This document shows positions 9,901-18,646 of a stretch of 64,000 nucleotides of DNA, in pieces (position 1 is the first letter of the stretch; the number at the start of each line of letters is the position of its first letter). Position numbers and translations under genes: made by a program. Below the pieces are notes generated by a model. It saw nothing but the letters and a program-made list of their open reading frames with translations. It was not told the DNA's origin and made no database searches. Source of the DNA: Candidatus Thiodictyon syntrophicum (GTDB lineage Bacteria; Pseudomonadota; Gammaproteobacteria; Chromatiales; Chromatiaceae). Location of the stretch: the NCBI RefSeq assembly GCF_002813775.1, contig NZ_CP020370.1, forward strand, positions 4,241,501 through 4,305,500. Reading direction: 5' to 3'.

Positions 9901-11148
9901 GCAGCGCCCCTGGCGCTGGTTGGCCGAGGCCTGGGAGATGCGCTCCACCGGCAGGCGCTGGACCCGGGCGCGATGGCTGTAGCGGCTGATGCGGGCGAAC
10001 CCCGGGTCCACCACATAGTGGATGCCGGGGACCGTGAGCGAGGTCTCGGCCACGTTGGTGGCCAACACCACCCGCCGGGTGCCGTGGGGCTTGAAGACCC
10101 GCGCCTGCTCCTCGTAGCCCTGGCGGGCGAAGAGCGGCAGGACCTCGGTCGATGGCGGGTGCTGCTTGCGCAGGGTCTCGGCGGTCTCGCGGATCTCGCG
10201 TTCGCCGGACAGGAAGACCAGCACGTCCCCCCTGCCCTCCCGGGCCAGCTCGGCCACGGCGTCCGAGATCGCCTGCTGCATGGCGTCGTCGCGCTCGCCG
10301 GCGCTCTCGTCGTCCGCGGGCGGGCGGTAGCGGACCTCCACCGGATAGGTGCGGCCGGAGACCTCGATGATGGGCGCCGGGGTGCCGTCGGGCCCGGCAA
10401 AGTGCCGCGCGAAGCGCCCGGGATCGATGGTGGCGGACGTGACGATCAGCTTCAATTCCGGGCGGCGCGGCAGCAGGCCCTTGAGATAGCCCAGCAGAAA
10501 GTCGATGTTGAGGCTGCGCTCGTGAGCCTCGTCGATGATCAGGGTGTCGTATTCGCGCAGGTCCCGATCGTGCTGGACCTCGGCCAGCAACATGCCGTCG
10601 GTCATGAGCTTGATGCAGGTCTGGGGGCTTACCCGGTCGTGGAAGCGCACCTTGTAACCGACCAGAGCGCCCAGCTCCGCGCCCAACTCCTGGGCGACGC
10701 GGCTCGCCAGGCTGCGGGCGGCGATACGCCGCGGCTGGGTGTGGCCGATGCGCCCGAAGACACCGCGCCCCAGTTCCAGACAGAGCTTGGGCAACTGGGT
10801 CGACTTGCCGGAACCGGTCTCACCGCAGAGCACCAGCACCTGATGGGCCTGGATCAGTTCGGCGATCTCGGCGCGTCGCTCGCTCACCGGCAGTTCCGGA
10901 GGATAGGCGATGACCGGTACCAGGGCGCCGCGACGCTGCGCGAGCGCCTGGGAGGCGTGCACCGCCTGCCAGAGTTTGATGGGGCCCGCCCCGAGCGGCT
11001 GCCCCGCGCGGGCCCGGCGCCGTAAACCCTGCCGACGCGCCCGCAGGGTCGGGCGGTCGGCGATCAGACAGCGATCGAGGTCTTGGTCGGTGGGCAGCGG
11101 ATCGGCATTTGAACTGGGGGGAACGGGCAAGGCTGGCTCTGGCGACAT
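6964..11148 (-). CDS. hrpA: ATP-dependent RNA helicase HrpA
   Basis: 1394 residues, DEAH-box helicase of the HrpA/HrpB type; it remodels RNA and rescues stalled ribosomes in E. coli. Visible motifs: Walker A GETGSGKS at about 109-116, DEAH within LIIDEAHERS near 205-214, SAT (VTSATID) soon after, motif VI (QRQGRCGR), then the HA2/OB region and a long HrpA-specific C-terminal domain. It is about 90 residues longer than E. coli HrpA. Part of the excess is an Arg/Ala/Gly-rich stretch at about residues 636-674 encoded by an inserted palindromic repeat (9127-9240). It stands alone, divergent from the OmpA-like gene. Confidence 0.95.
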   Translation of the reverse strand: MSPEPALPVPPSSNADPLPTDQDLDRCLIADRPTLRARRQGLRRRARAGQPLGAGPIKLWQAVHASQALAQRRGALVPVIAYPPELPVSERRAEIAELIQAHQVLVLCGETGSGKSTQLPKLCLELGRGVFGRIGHTQPRRIAARSLASRVAQELGAELGALVGYKVRFHDRVSPQTCIKLMTDGMLLAEVQHDRDLREYDTLIIDEAHERSLNIDFLLGYLKGLLPRRPELKLIVTSATIDPGRFARHFAGPDGTPAPIIEVSGRTYPVEVRYRPPADDESAGERDDAMQQAISDAVAELAREGRGDVLVFLSGEREIRETAETLRKQHPPSTEVLPLFARQGYEEQARVFKPHGTRRVVLATNVAETSLTVPGIHYVVDPGFARISRYSHRARVQRLPVERISQASANQRQGRCGRVAAGVCIRLYTPDNFAARAAYTEPEIQRTNLAAVILQMKLLGFGGIESFPFLDPPDGRLIADGYRTLEELCAIDPHGELTPLGLELARLPVDPRIGRLLLAAADHHCLAEILVIASALSIQDPRERPLDRQQAADQIHATFSHPDSDFLTLLNLWRFVEKERKALSKNQFRKLCQQHFLNWNRVLEWHDIHAQLHEQLHEIQALKQSRGTGKPSPEWRGERSAQRTLRDGAAPVGSATRTAPRGDPVGSAMRTSDLAVTAIEAPGTPEEIHRALLTGLLANIGFKDDNREYQGARNSRFLIHPSSGLHKEGPKWIVAAERIETTRHYGRIVARVQPAWIEAAGAHLLQRTYAEPHWQADSGQVAAHEKVTLFGVTLVPHRRVNYGPINPAEAREIFIRFALAGGDFETRAPFWRHNRELIEYVEHLEAKSRRRDILVDEEAIVAFYDQRVPPGIYSTAQFEKWLREATRRDPKVLHLRMADLMRHEAAAVTAEAFPDGLQVGATRLPLEYHFDPGTTADGLTLVVPLPLINQVSGERLEWLVPGLLTERITELLRGLPKALRKTLVPIPDTAARLAAYLKPSDRPLVQALGEAIRELTGVAVPEGAWDPAAIPEHLRIKVRLVDDTGREIATGADPAELKREHGGQGQQSFAQIPASGLEREGLTRWTFGDLPEQVDLTRAGIRLRGFPALVDAGDAVAIRVLDSAEGAGQAMRAGLRRLFMLHLAADLRPLKKGLPGLPRLSLQYAKAPTWERRTPVRPGPAAPVRPASTKAPAAKQPLPPDLADELLALILDLTFLEGLDPIRTQAAFEARLGSRKPGLAKTAQEVCTLAAAILDAYQALRQRLAAITQINWKPSTDDLRAQLDRLVFRGFLQAIPYAHLKDYPRYLKAADQRCERLLHAAARDQQRLAELAPIETRWRERTTAAERAGREDPRLDEIRWMLEELRVSFFAQSLGTAYPVSVKRVEARWRELGL
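9127..9240. repeat. Palindromic repeat inserted in frame within hrpA
   Basis: Two direct arms (9136-9160 and 9175-9200, core TAGCGGACCCTACGGGG) and one inverted arm (9212-9233, CGTAGGGTCCGCTGTGCGG) lie inside hrpA. The same unit, including the leading GAGGTCGCTGGTCCGC, recurs at 22690-22759 near ppiD as a perfect 24-bp inverted repeat. The hrpA frame remains open through it. Confidence 0.85.
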
Positions 11149-11271
11149 TCGGCGGCCATGGTCGGCGAATGGATGTCAGCATTCGCGCTGGAAAGCGGGT
11201 ATGTTACCGCGCCAACGGCAACCGCGAGAACGGCCCGCCCGGCAACCAAGAAGCAAAGAGGATACGGATTC

Positions 11272-12447
11272 GTGAATGTGCACCCGCTGCCGCACGCCCG
11301 GTGGCCCCTGGCTACCCCACCCAAGCACCCGCGCGGCCTGATGACGCGCGCCGTCGGCTGCGCCGCCCTGCTCCTGGCGGTGCTCGCGGCGGGGCCGTCC
11401 CCGGCCGTTGCCGCCGAGCCGGCCGCCGGCCAGTCGGCGGCGGGGACGGCCCCCGCCAAGTCCAAGCCGAAGGCCGCGGCCGCCAAGCCCAAGCCCAAGG
11501 CGGACGCGGCCAAGACCAAGACCAAGACCGAGACCGCCAAGTCGAAGGCAAGATCCAAGACCAAGTCCGAGAACGGTAAGTCCAAAGCGCCGGCGGAGCC
11601 CGCCAAGACCACGACGACCGAAGCCGCCAAACGCCGGGCGCGGCGCCCGAGCGTCGGCCACGCCGCCAACCCCACGCCGGTGGCACCCGTGCTGCCCGCA
11701 CCGGCCGCGGGCCAGCCCGCTGCGGCCGCCCCCCCGACCGTCTTCGAGCACGGGCCGGGCGTGCTGGGCATCAGCCTGCGCACCCTGCGGCAACAACAGA
11801 TTAAAGAATATGTGACCGAGCCGGTCGCCCTGGTCGCCCTGGCCCTGGACGACCTGCGCCTGGCGCCCATCAACAAGGGCACCCATGTCGAGATCAACCT
11901 GGGCCAGCGTATCCCCTTCGAGGGCAAGTCTGACAAGGTCCCGCCCAAGTCGCGGCGCCTGCTCGACGTCATCGCCCGCATACTCAACGACAACCCCCAG
12001 ACCCACCTCCAGGTCCTGGTCCACACGGACAACAGCGGCGACGCAGTCTCCAACCTGCAGCAGTCACAGCGGGCCGCGGAGGCCGTCAGGGCCTACCTGA
12101 TGACCAAAGGCGTCGTCGGCGAGCGGATCACCGCCATCGGCCGCGGTGGTGAGGCACCCCTGCCCGCCGCCGCGGGCAAGCGTAAGCAGGCACGGCCGGA
12201 GCGCAATCGGCGGGTCGAGCTGATCGTCGAGCCCTTGCGACCCGCACCAACGACCCCGATCGACACCTTCCCGCCACCCGGACCGGCGAACCCGACCGAC
12301 CAGCCACCGCCGCCCGGATCGACGAGCCCGACCGACCAGCCGCCGCCAGGACCGACAAACCCGACCGATCAGCCCCCGCCGCTCGCACCGGCCACGTCGA
12401 CCGCAGGACCGGTCGGCGAGTTCAGGCCCACGGAGGGCCCACGCTGA
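11272..12447 (+). CDS. OmpA-family peptidoglycan-binding protein with Lys/Ala- and Pro-rich tails
   Basis: GTG 11272 is preceded by an AGAGGA site; ATG 11341 (MTRAVGCAALLLAVLAAG...) is an alternative that would place the signal peptide directly at the N-terminus. After the signal sequence come a highly basic Ala/Lys/Pro linker (encoded about 11440-11650), a short conserved segment, and an OmpA C-terminal domain (about 11870-12235) with a typical ending NRRVELIVEP, which binds diaminopimelate of peptidoglycan. The C-terminal tail contains imperfect repeats of the type P-T-D-Q-P-P-P-P. It probably tethers envelope layers. The start site is the main uncertainty. Confidence 0.75.
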   Translation: MNVHPLPHARWPLATPPKHPRGLMTRAVGCAALLLAVLAAGPSPAVAAEPAAGQSAAGTAPAKSKPKAAAAKPKPKADAAKTKTKTETAKSKARSKTKSENGKSKAPAEPAKTTTTEAAKRRARRPSVGHAANPTPVAPVLPAPAAGQPAAAAPPTVFEHGPGVLGISLRTLRQQQIKEYVTEPVALVALALDDLRLAPINKGTHVEINLGQRIPFEGKSDKVPPKSRRLLDVIARILNDNPQTHLQVLVHTDNSGDAVSNLQQSQRAAEAVRAYLMTKGVVGERITAIGRGGEAPLPAAAGKRKQARPERNRRVELIVEPLRPAPTTPIDTFPPPGPANPTDQPPPPGSTSPTDQPPPGPTNPTDQPPPLAPATSTAGPVGEFRPTEGPR

Positions 12448-12523
12448 CGACCGCAGCGGCCGCGACTGAGGAAAGGCCCCGGGCGCCGCGATACCCTGTA
12501 ACCCAACCCTCTGAGACACTGCA

Positions 12524-12805
12524 ATGAAACGCCTCACCATCACCACGTCGGTACTCGTCATCACCCTGGCCGCCGTGTCGGCTTGCAGCACCACCGGGCA
12601 GCGCGTCGGCACCGGCGCCGCCATCGGCGCCGCCTCTGGGGCCGCGATCGGCTCCCTGAGCGGCAACGCGGGCAAGGGTGCCGCGATCGGCGCCGGTGTC
12701 GGCGCCGTCGGCGGCGCGATCTACGACCAGAACCAGCGCAACAACAATCGCAACCGGTACTACAACAACCGCAATTACAACAACCGCAATTACAACAACT
12801 ATTGA
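12524..12805 (+). CDS. Small glycine-zipper lipoprotein
   Basis: 93 residues. A signal peptide ends in a lipobox, AVSAC (Cys21), so it is predicted to be lipidated. Residues 29-66 form a glycine zipper (repeated GAAIG/GAGVG motifs) expected to insert in a membrane, as in the YMGG/Gly-zipper_2 and SlyB-like envelope proteins. The last 25 residues are Asn/Tyr/Arg-rich with three near-identical NNRNYNN units. It lies 76 bp after the OmpA-like gene and may be co-transcribed with it. Confidence 0.75.
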   Translation: MKRLTITTSVLVITLAAVSACSTTGQRVGTGAAIGAASGAAIGSLSGNAGKGAAIGAGVGAVGGAIYDQNQRNNNRNRYYNNRNYNNRNYNNY

Positions 12806-13095
12806 GCACCGACCAGATCGCCGGTCGTCAGGCGTGCCGGCGCCTCCGACCCGGCCGCCACCCAGGCGTCCCACACGGGAGGTCGAGGCTCTAGCGTAAA
12901 CGTCGCGCAGCGACGCGGTGGGAGCGGCTTCAGCCGCGACGGGCCACGCGGGGGAACGCGGCTTGTGATCGCGCTTCCTCGGCTGCCCGCACGCCGCGCA
13001 GGCAGCGTTTGCGACGCACCGGCGGTCGGATCTTGAAAGAAATTGCGCATCTTGCGTCATGCGCCCCACAGCCCTGCTCCATGGTACGCAGGCAC
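12806..13095. other. Intergenic stretch with a REP-like palindrome
   Basis: No gene is supported here. It contains TGGGAGCGGCTTCAGCCGCG (12919-12938), a short palindromic repeat seen again at 38583. The rest holds nothing I recognise. Confidence 0.5.
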
Positions 13096-13143
13096 AAAAA
13101 AACCGCCCGAGCCGGTCCCGATAGTCGGAAAAGCTTCGGACGG
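13096..13143 (-). terminator. Rho-independent terminator downstream of tRNA-Glu
   Basis: Read on the minus strand, CCGTCCGA pairs with TCGGGCGG (8 bp, one G-U) around a loop of about 25 nt and is followed by seven T residues. It lies about 45 bp after the 3' end of tRNA-Glu and fits termination of that transcript. Confidence 0.65.
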
Positions 13144-13188
13144 TTGGCGCGGTCGCTGGGAAATCCCGAGCTAACCGACTGATCTAAT

Positions 13189-13264
13189 TGGCGCTCCCTA
13201 GGGGTTTTGAACCCCTGTTACCGACGTGAGAGGCCGGTGTCCTAGGCCACTAGACGAAGGGAGC
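13189..13264 (-). tRNA. tRNA-Glu (anticodon CTC)
   Basis: Read on the minus strand: acceptor GCTCCCT/AGGGAGC, D-arm with TCTAGTGGCCTAGGA, anticodon loop CTCTCAC giving anticodon CTC, T-arm AGGGGTTCAAAACCCCT, discriminator G and encoded CCA. The shape and length (76 nt) are those of bacterial tRNA-Glu, here the minor CTC isoacceptor. Confidence 0.93.
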
Positions 13265-13392
13265 GGTACGGGCGTCAAGGAAGGGCGTATTATACGGAGA
13301 CTTCGCCGCACGACAAGCGGCGGTTACACTATTGCGATCCCCGGCCGCCTCAAGGGGCGGCCCAAGCCCTCAAGGAACCTCCCGGTCACGTG

Positions 13393-14769
13393 ATGCAGGC
13401 AACCCACCCCGAGGCACCGCGCAACGCGCCGGTCCCGTTGATCGTGCCCCGCGCCGAGCACAGTATCTCGCGCGCCAACATCAGCGAGTACGCCCTCAAG
13501 GTCCTCTACAAGCTGAAACAGGAGGGCTTCGCGGCCCATCTGGTGGGGGGCGGGGTGCGCGACCTGCTGCTCGGCCACGAGCCCAAGGACTTCGACGTCG
13601 CCACCGATGCCACGCCGGAACAGGTGCGCGGGGTGTTCCGCAACTGCCGCCTGATCGGTCGGCGCTTTCGTCTCGCCCATGTCCACTTCGGCCGCGAGAT
13701 CATCGAGGTTGCCACCTTCCGCGGGACCGGGGCGGACGACGACGACGCGGACCGCCACGTCGAGAACGGCATGATCGTGCGCGACAATTCCTACGGCAGC
13801 ATCGCCGAGGATGCCCTGCGCCGGGACTTCACGATCAACGCGCTCTACTACGACATCAGCAATTTCTCGCTGATCGACTACACCGGCGGGCTCGACGATA
13901 TCCGCACCGGGCAACTGCGCCTGATCGGCGACCCCGAGCAGCGCTATCGGGAGGACCCGGTGCGGATGCTGCGAGCGATACGCTTCGCCTGCAAGCTCGG
14001 CTTCCGGGTGGAGCCGCGGACCGAGCGGCCCCTGTTTGAGTTGGGCGCGCTACTCGGCGACATCGCCGCCGCCCGCCTGTTCGACGAGCTGATCAAGATG
14101 TTCCACGCGGGCTATGGGCTCGACACCTTCGAGAAGCTGCGCCACTACGGGCTCTTCGGTCACCTGTTCCCCGACACCGAGGCCTGTCTGGCGCAGGAGG
14201 AGCAGTCCTTTCCCATCACCTTCGTGAGCCGCGGTCTGGCCAACACCGACCAGCGCATCCTGGGGGACAAGCCGGTCGCGCCCTTCTTCCTGTATGCGGT
14301 CCTGCTGTGGGAACCGGTGCGCCGCCGCTACGAGCAACTCCTGGCCAAGGGGGTCGAGGAGGCGGACGCCATGGAACAGGCCGCCAGCGAGGTCTGCGCG
14401 CGCGAGCAGCCCCTGGTCTGCATCCCCAAGCGCTATTCACTGCCGATGCGCGAGATCTGGGCGCTCCAGCCGCGCCTGCTCCAGTGCGACGGCAAGCGCC
14501 CGGCACGCCTGATCGGCCACCCCCGGTTTCGCGCCGCCTATGACTTCCTGGTGCTGCGGGCCGAGGCGGGCGAGGCGGACCAGGATCTGGCCGACTGGTG
14601 GACACGTTTCCAGGAGGCCGACGGGACCCAGCGCACGACCATGGCCGAGGGCGGGACCAAGCGGCGGCGTCCCCGGCGACGGCGGCGTGGGCCCGGTGCC
14701 GGGTCGGGGTCGGACGCCGGCGACCGCAGCGGTGTCAGTGCCGCCGAGGTGTTCGATGACGGCGCCTGA
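13393..14769 (+). CDS. pcnB: Poly(A) polymerase I
   Basis: 458 residues. A class II nucleotidyltransferase of the tRNA-nucleotidyltransferase/PcnB type: the active-site region reads LVGGGVRDLLLGHEPKDFDVATDA (about residues 51-74) with the catalytic DFD, followed by RRDFTINALYYD and RYREDPVRMLRAIRFACKLGF, typical of PcnB. A basic C-terminal tail (KRRRPRRRRRG) is characteristic of bacterial poly(A) polymerases, which add 3' A-tails that promote RNA decay. A GTG sits immediately before the chosen ATG. The stop overlaps folK, so the two are probably co-expressed. Confidence 0.95.
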   Translation: MQATHPEAPRNAPVPLIVPRAEHSISRANISEYALKVLYKLKQEGFAAHLVGGGVRDLLLGHEPKDFDVATDATPEQVRGVFRNCRLIGRRFRLAHVHFGREIIEVATFRGTGADDDDADRHVENGMIVRDNSYGSIAEDALRRDFTINALYYDISNFSLIDYTGGLDDIRTGQLRLIGDPEQRYREDPVRMLRAIRFACKLGFRVEPRTERPLFELGALLGDIAAARLFDELIKMFHAGYGLDTFEKLRHYGLFGHLFPDTEACLAQEEQSFPITFVSRGLANTDQRILGDKPVAPFFLYAVLLWEPVRRRYEQLLAKGVEEADAMEQAASEVCAREQPLVCIPKRYSLPMREIWALQPRLLQCDGKRPARLIGHPRFRAAYDFLVLRAEAGEADQDLADWWTRFQEADGTQRTTMAEGGTKRRRPRRRRRGPGAGSGSDAGDRSGVSAAEVFDDGA

Positions 14770-15316
14770 GCAACCGGCATCGGTCGTGGCCTATATCGGG
14801 CTCGGCAGCAACCTGGCCGACCCGCGCGCCCAGGTCCGCCGCGCCATGGACGAACTCGCCGCGCTCCCCGGCTGCACCCTGTGTCTGCGCTCATCGCTCT
14901 ATGCGACGCCCCCCCTGGGTCCGGTGGCGCAGCCGGAGTTCGTGAATGCCGTGGTGTCGCTCGCCACCACCCTGACGCCGCTCGAACTGCTCGCGGCCTT
15001 GCAGGGGCTCGAGCGCGAGCACGGCCGGGTGCGCGACGGGACCCGCTGGGGACCCCGGACCCTGGATCTGGACCTGTTGATCTTCGATGAGTTGCAGCTT
15101 CAGTTGCCGGGGCTGATCGTCCCCCACCCGGAGTTGGCCAAGCGCTCCTTCGTCCTGGTGCCCCTAGCCGAGATTGCGCCCGCGCGGCTCCTGATCCCCG
15201 GTCACGGGCATCTGCAAGACCTCCTTGCCGCCCTGGTGGACCGGGACGCGCCCCGGCGCCTGCCTGAGAGCGCGGGGACGGCCGCCGCGGTGTCGGGGCC
15301 TCAGGCTCCCGCCTAG
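14756..15316 (+). CDS. folK: 2-amino-4-hydroxy-6-hydroxymethyldihydropteridine pyrophosphokinase
   Basis: 186 residues from the ATG at 14756, overlapping the end of pcnB by 14 bp. HPPK hallmarks: YIGLGSNLADP at the N-terminus and the signature RWGPRTLDLDLLIFD (about 100-114), followed by LIVPHPELAKRSFVLVPLAEIAP. It transfers pyrophosphate from ATP to the pterin precursor in folate biosynthesis. The pcnB-folK-panB-panC order is common in gammaproteobacteria. Confidence 0.95.
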   Translation: MTAPEQPASVVAYIGLGSNLADPRAQVRRAMDELAALPGCTLCLRSSLYATPPLGPVAQPEFVNAVVSLATTLTPLELLAALQGLEREHGRVRDGTRWGPRTLDLDLLIFDELQLQLPGLIVPHPELAKRSFVLVPLAEIAPARLLIPGHGHLQDLLAALVDRDAPRRLPESAGTAAAVSGPQAPA

Positions 15317-15354
15317 ACCTGTAACTGCCTACGTTGAAACAAGAAAGAGTATAG

Positions 15355-15483
15355 GTCCGCAAAATGAACGCAAAGAGGAAAAGAGCTTTGATGGCTTGGT
15401 CATCATCCTGAGGACAGCGTGATCAAGGCCCTGATCCACCAGGTCCCTGTCTTATTCGCGTTCATTTGCGTTCATTTGCGGAC
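15355..15483. repeat. 129-bp inverted-repeat element between folK and panB
   Basis: The left end GTCCGCAAAATGAACGCAAA is mirrored at the right end by TTTGCGTTCATTTGCGGAC. A similarly organised element with CGCAAATGAACGCAAAT arms occurs at 56816-56947. The size and terminal inverted repeats suggest a small non-autonomous mobile or structural repeat. Confidence 0.7.
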
Positions 15484-15521
15484 GAATCCTCTTTTTGCGT
15501 TCACCAACCTCCGGAGTATCC

Positions 15522-16325
15522 ATGTCCGCCGCGCCGATCTCAGTCGCGACCCTCGCCGCCATGAAGGCCCGGGGGGAGCGTATCACCTGCCTGACCTGTT
15601 ACGACGCCAGTTTCGCGCGGCTGCTGGAGGCCGCCGGGGTGGACATGATGCTGGTGGGCGACTCACTCGGTATGGTCGTGCAGGGGCATGACACCACGGT
15701 GCCGGTCACGCTCGAGCAGATGGCCTATCACTGCGCCTGCGTCGCCCGCGGTCGCAGTCGCGCGCTGTTGATCGCAGACTTCCCATTCCTGGTCGGCGCC
15801 ACCCCCGAGCGGGCACTCGTCGGGGCCGCCCGTCTGATGCAGGAGGGCGGTGCCCAGGTGGTCAAACTGGAGGGCGGGGCCGGCGTGCTGGAGACGGTGC
15901 GGTGCCTGACGACACAGGGCGTACCGGTCTGCGGCCACCTGGGGCTGATGCCCCAATCGGTCAACCTCATCGGCGGCTACCGGTTTCAGGGACGCGATAC
16001 GGACTCCGCCGAGACCATCGCCCGCGACGCACTGGCACTCCAGGAGGCCGGCGCCAGCCTGCTGGTACTGGAATGCGTGCCGGCGGCCCTGGCGCAGCAG
16101 ATCAGCCGGTCATTGCGGATCCCGGTTATCGGCATCGGCGCCGGGGCCGGGTGCGACGGCCAGGTGTTGGTCGTCTACGACATGCTGGGCCTCAACCGCG
16201 GGCGGCCGCCGCGCTTCAGCCGTGACTTCCTGGCTGGCCGCGACTCGGTGCCCGCGGCCCTGGCCGCTTATGTCGCAGCGGTCAGGGACGGGAGTTTCCC
16301 CGGTCCGGCGGAAACTGCTTACTGA
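15522..16325 (+). CDS. panB: 3-methyl-2-oxobutanoate hydroxymethyltransferase (ketopantoate synthase)
   Basis: 267 residues from ATG 15522, preceded by GGAG. Family features: [32 protein letters not shown] with the Mg-binding Asp residues, LLIADFPF, and VVKLEGG. It makes ketopantoate from 2-oxoisovalerate and methylene-tetrahydrofolate, the first step towards pantothenate and CoA. The pathway continues in the next two genes; only panE/ilvC-type reduction is missing from the window. Confidence 0.96.
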   Translation: MSAAPISVATLAAMKARGERITCLTCYDASFARLLEAAGVDMMLVGDSLGMVVQGHDTTVPVTLEQMAYHCACVARGRSRALLIADFPFLVGATPERALVGAARLMQEGGAQVVKLEGGAGVLETVRCLTTQGVPVCGHLGLMPQSVNLIGGYRFQGRDTDSAETIARDALALQEAGASLLVLECVPAALAQQISRSLRIPVIGIGAGAGCDGQVLVVYDMLGLNRGRPPRFSRDFLAGRDSVPAALAAYVAAVRDGSFPGPAETAY

Positions 16326-16351
16326 GCAAGGACCCTTACCGAGAAATCAAG

Positions 16352-17206
16352 ATGCATATCGTCGAAGATCTCAACGGGCTGCGCGGCCAGGTCCGCACCT
16401 GGCGCGCGGCCGGCGAGCGCATCGGCTGCGTGCCCACCATGGGGAACCTCCATGAGGGACACCTCACCCTGGTGCGCGAGGCGCGGCGTCTGGCCCCCCG
16501 GGTGGTGGCGACCATCTTCGTCAATCCACTGCAATTCGGCCCCACCGAGGACCTGGCCGCCTATCCCCGCACCCCGGAGCAGGATCAGGCGGGCCTCGCC
16601 GCGGCCGGCTGCGACCTGCTGTTCGCCCCGACGGTCGCGACCATGTACCCCGGTGGACAGCAGACCCAGACGCGGGTGGAGGTGCCGGGGGTTTCCGACA
16701 TCCTGTGCGGGGCCAGCCGCCCGGGACACTTCATCGGCGTGGCGACGGTGGTGTGCAAGCTGTTCAACATGGTCCAGCCGGATCTCGCCCTGTTCGGGGA
16801 AAAGGACTTCCAGCAACTCCTCATCATCCGCCGGATGGCCGCCGACCTGGCCATGCCGGTCGAGGTCATCGGGGTCCCTACCGTCCGTGAGCCGGATGGG
16901 TTGGCAATGAGTTCGCGCAATGGTTACCTGACCAGCGGCGAGCGGGGCCAGGCGCCGGCACTCTACCGCGCCCTGAGCGTCGTCGCCCAGGCGCTGGCGG
17001 CGGGACTACCGGTGGCCCAGGTCGAAACCGAGGCCGCCGCGGCCCTTGCCGTGGCCGGGTTGCGACCCGATTATGTGAGCGTGCGCCGGGCCGCGGACCT
17101 GGGCGAGCCGACGGCGGCAGACCGGGAACTGGTGGTCCTGGCAGCCGCCTATCTCGGGCGGGCGCGGCTGATCGACAACCTGCGCGTCAGCCGGCCGGTC
17201 GGCTGA
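16352..17206 (+). CDS. panC: Pantothenate synthetase
   Basis: 284 residues, the normal family length. The nucleotide-binding signature [16 protein letters not shown] (about 30-45, HIGH-like), [19 protein letters not shown], and [19 protein letters not shown] are all present. It ligates pantoate and beta-alanine using ATP. It lies 26 bp after panB, so panB and panC are probably one transcript. Confidence 0.97.
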   Translation: MHIVEDLNGLRGQVRTWRAAGERIGCVPTMGNLHEGHLTLVREARRLAPRVVATIFVNPLQFGPTEDLAAYPRTPEQDQAGLAAAGCDLLFAPTVATMYPGGQQTQTRVEVPGVSDILCGASRPGHFIGVATVVCKLFNMVQPDLALFGEKDFQQLLIIRRMAADLAMPVEVIGVPTVREPDGLAMSSRNGYLTSGERGQAPALYRALSVVAQALAAGLPVAQVETEAAAALAVAGLRPDYVSVRRAADLGEPTAADRELVVLAAAYLGRARLIDNLRVSRPVG

Positions 17207-17359
17207 TCGGAGACGCCCCGCGGCACCAGCAAAATCTTTGATGCAGCGCAGCAATGTCTGCGCTAGAATCCGCAACCAACCAAAATCATACGGGTTTTCT
17301 CGAGGTTTCCCAGACCCGAGCGACCCCAGGCCCAAGCGGCCATTTAGAGGATTGACCTG

Positions 17360-17740
17360 ATGCAACTGACCTTGTTGAAGTGCAAGCTGCACCGTGCCTG
17401 CGTGACGCATGCCGAGGTGGACTACGAGGGCTCCTGCGCCATCGACGAGGAATTGCTGCGGCGCTCCGGGATCCGCGAGTACGAGCAGATCCAGATCTAC
17501 AACGTAACCAATGGCGAGCGCTTCACCACCTACGCCATCCGCGCCCAGGCGGGCTCACGGGTGATCTCGGTCAACGGCGCTGCCGCGCACAAGGCGGCCC
17601 CGGGGGATCGGGTCATCATCTGTGCCTATGCCGGCATGAGCGAGGCCGAGGCGCGGGTCTTCCGACCCAGCCTGGTCTATCTGGACGAGTGCAACCACAT
17701 TGTGCGCACCGGCGAGTCCATTCCGGCACAGGCTGCCTGA
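17360..17740 (+). CDS. panD: Aspartate 1-decarboxylase (pyruvoyl enzyme)
   Basis: 126 residues. The self-processing site is intact: Gly24-Ser25 in DYEGSC, where cleavage produces the pyruvoyl group on Ser25. Other conserved stretches are [34 protein letters not shown] and DRVIICAYA. It makes beta-alanine for panC. An AGAGG site precedes the ATG. The 153-bp gap after panC contains a TAGAAT hexamer near 17261 that could be a -10 element, so panD may have its own promoter. Confidence 0.97.
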   Translation: MQLTLLKCKLHRACVTHAEVDYEGSCAIDEELLRRSGIREYEQIQIYNVTNGERFTTYAIRAQAGSRVISVNGAAAHKAAPGDRVIICAYAGMSEAEARVFRPSLVYLDECNHIVRTGESIPAQAA

Positions 17741-17883
17741 GGAACGCGCCGACGGCTTCGCCCCCAGGCGGCGCGGGTCGATCAAGCCTCCAGACGCCAG
17801 AAACGATCACTGGGGTTTGAGGTCGGCCCGCGCAGAGGAAGATGGTGGCGGTGGATGCCCTGCGCTTATCCACCCTAGGTTTG

Positions 17884-18186
17884 GGCCTGACCCGAATGGC
17901 ACTGACTTAAGGCGTAAATATCAGAAAAAAGGGGAAACAGGGGGCGACCGCCGCAGGTGGTAGGCTGTCGGTTGCGATCGAACAACCCGCCACCCGTGGG
18001 ACAGCCACGATGCATTGCGGACCACAGACCGGCGCCGTTCAACGGCATGTCCAGAACTGCAGGCAGCAAGCCGATGGCGACGTGTTCTTCAACCTGCTGA
18101 CCGGTCAGCGGTTGCTGGAGCGCGCCGCCGCGTTGGCGCCACCGCACCGCAACCGATTGTTTCCGCCTATCAAGGTATGTTGTTAG
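17884..18186 (+). pseudogene. IS4-family-like transposase remnant with element end
   Basis: From ATG 18010, 58 codons read through NLLTGQRLLERAAALAPPHRNRLFPP, which resembles the N-terminus of IS4-type transposases, then stop at 18184. The rest of the transposase is missing. Upstream, CCGAATGGCACTGACTTAAG (17892-17911) is the 20-bp terminal sequence also seen at 20447, 20626 and 22290. I infer a truncated copy of the element that supplies those ends. Confidence 0.5.
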
Positions 18187-18188
18187 GC

Positions 18189-18449
18189 TCACTGGCCATG
18201 AAGCAAGCGATCATATTCTTCGTGGGTACCAATCCAGACCCAAACGTAGCCGCCTTCGTCTTCCATAGCGAGCGCCCGATGATCGCGGCCGACCCGAGCT
18301 GACCAAAGTTTTCCAACTTTCTTGAAGCGTAATGAAGGGTGACGCGGGTTCTCTCTGAGAATCCGATAGTTCTTGCGAGCGGTTTCCTGGACTGGTGCCG
18401 GTAACGCATGAAAGTGATTCCAGAAGCGCGCCGTCGTCTTGTGCTTCAC
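18189..18449 (-). CDS. RelE/ParE-like toxin of a type II toxin-antitoxin pair
   Basis: 86 residues with the pattern of small RelE/HigB-type mRNA interferases: F-W-x(2)-F-H-A-L-P, then NPRHPSLRFKKV, an R-x-G-x-D/R-H-R-A-L strand and a C-terminal W-x-W-I-G-T-H-x-E-Y segment. It starts within the last codons of its antitoxin gene (4-bp overlap at 18446-18449), the usual coupling for such modules. The same family occurs again at 19902-20180. Confidence 0.75.
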   Translation of the reverse strand: MKHKTTARFWNHFHALPAPVQETARKNYRILRENPRHPSLRFKKVGKLWSARVGRDHRALAMEDEGGYVWVWIGTHEEYDRLLHGQ

Positions 18450-18646
18450 AGGTTGCGAAGACTCCCGGCCCTTTTCTCATCAAGGGCTTCTTCGATCAAG
18501 AAATCAAGTCTTCCTGCGGCGGAATCTCTTTCGATTTCTTCATCCCAAGCTTGCCAATCCCGCTCGGATAACCAGTGCGTTAGCTTCATATACTCGCGGT
18601 GCGGCAGGGCCTCAATATCTGATTTCAGTTCTTCAAATGTTTTCAT
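18446..18646 (-). CDS. Antitoxin partner of the adjacent RelE/ParE-like toxin
   Basis: 66 residues, acidic, reading MKTFEELKSDIEALPHREYMKLTHWLSERDWQAWDEEIERDSAAG..., with an L/I-E-A-L-P-x-R-E-Y-x-K-L-x-x-W-L N-terminus and a DEEIERDSAAGRLDFLIEEAL centre typical of the small antitoxins upstream of RelE-like toxins. It overlaps the toxin start by 4 bp. It likely neutralises the toxin by direct binding. Confidence 0.7.
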   Translation of the reverse strand: MKTFEELKSDIEALPHREYMKLTHWLSERDWQAWDEEIERDSAAGRLDFLIEEALDEKRAGSLRNL

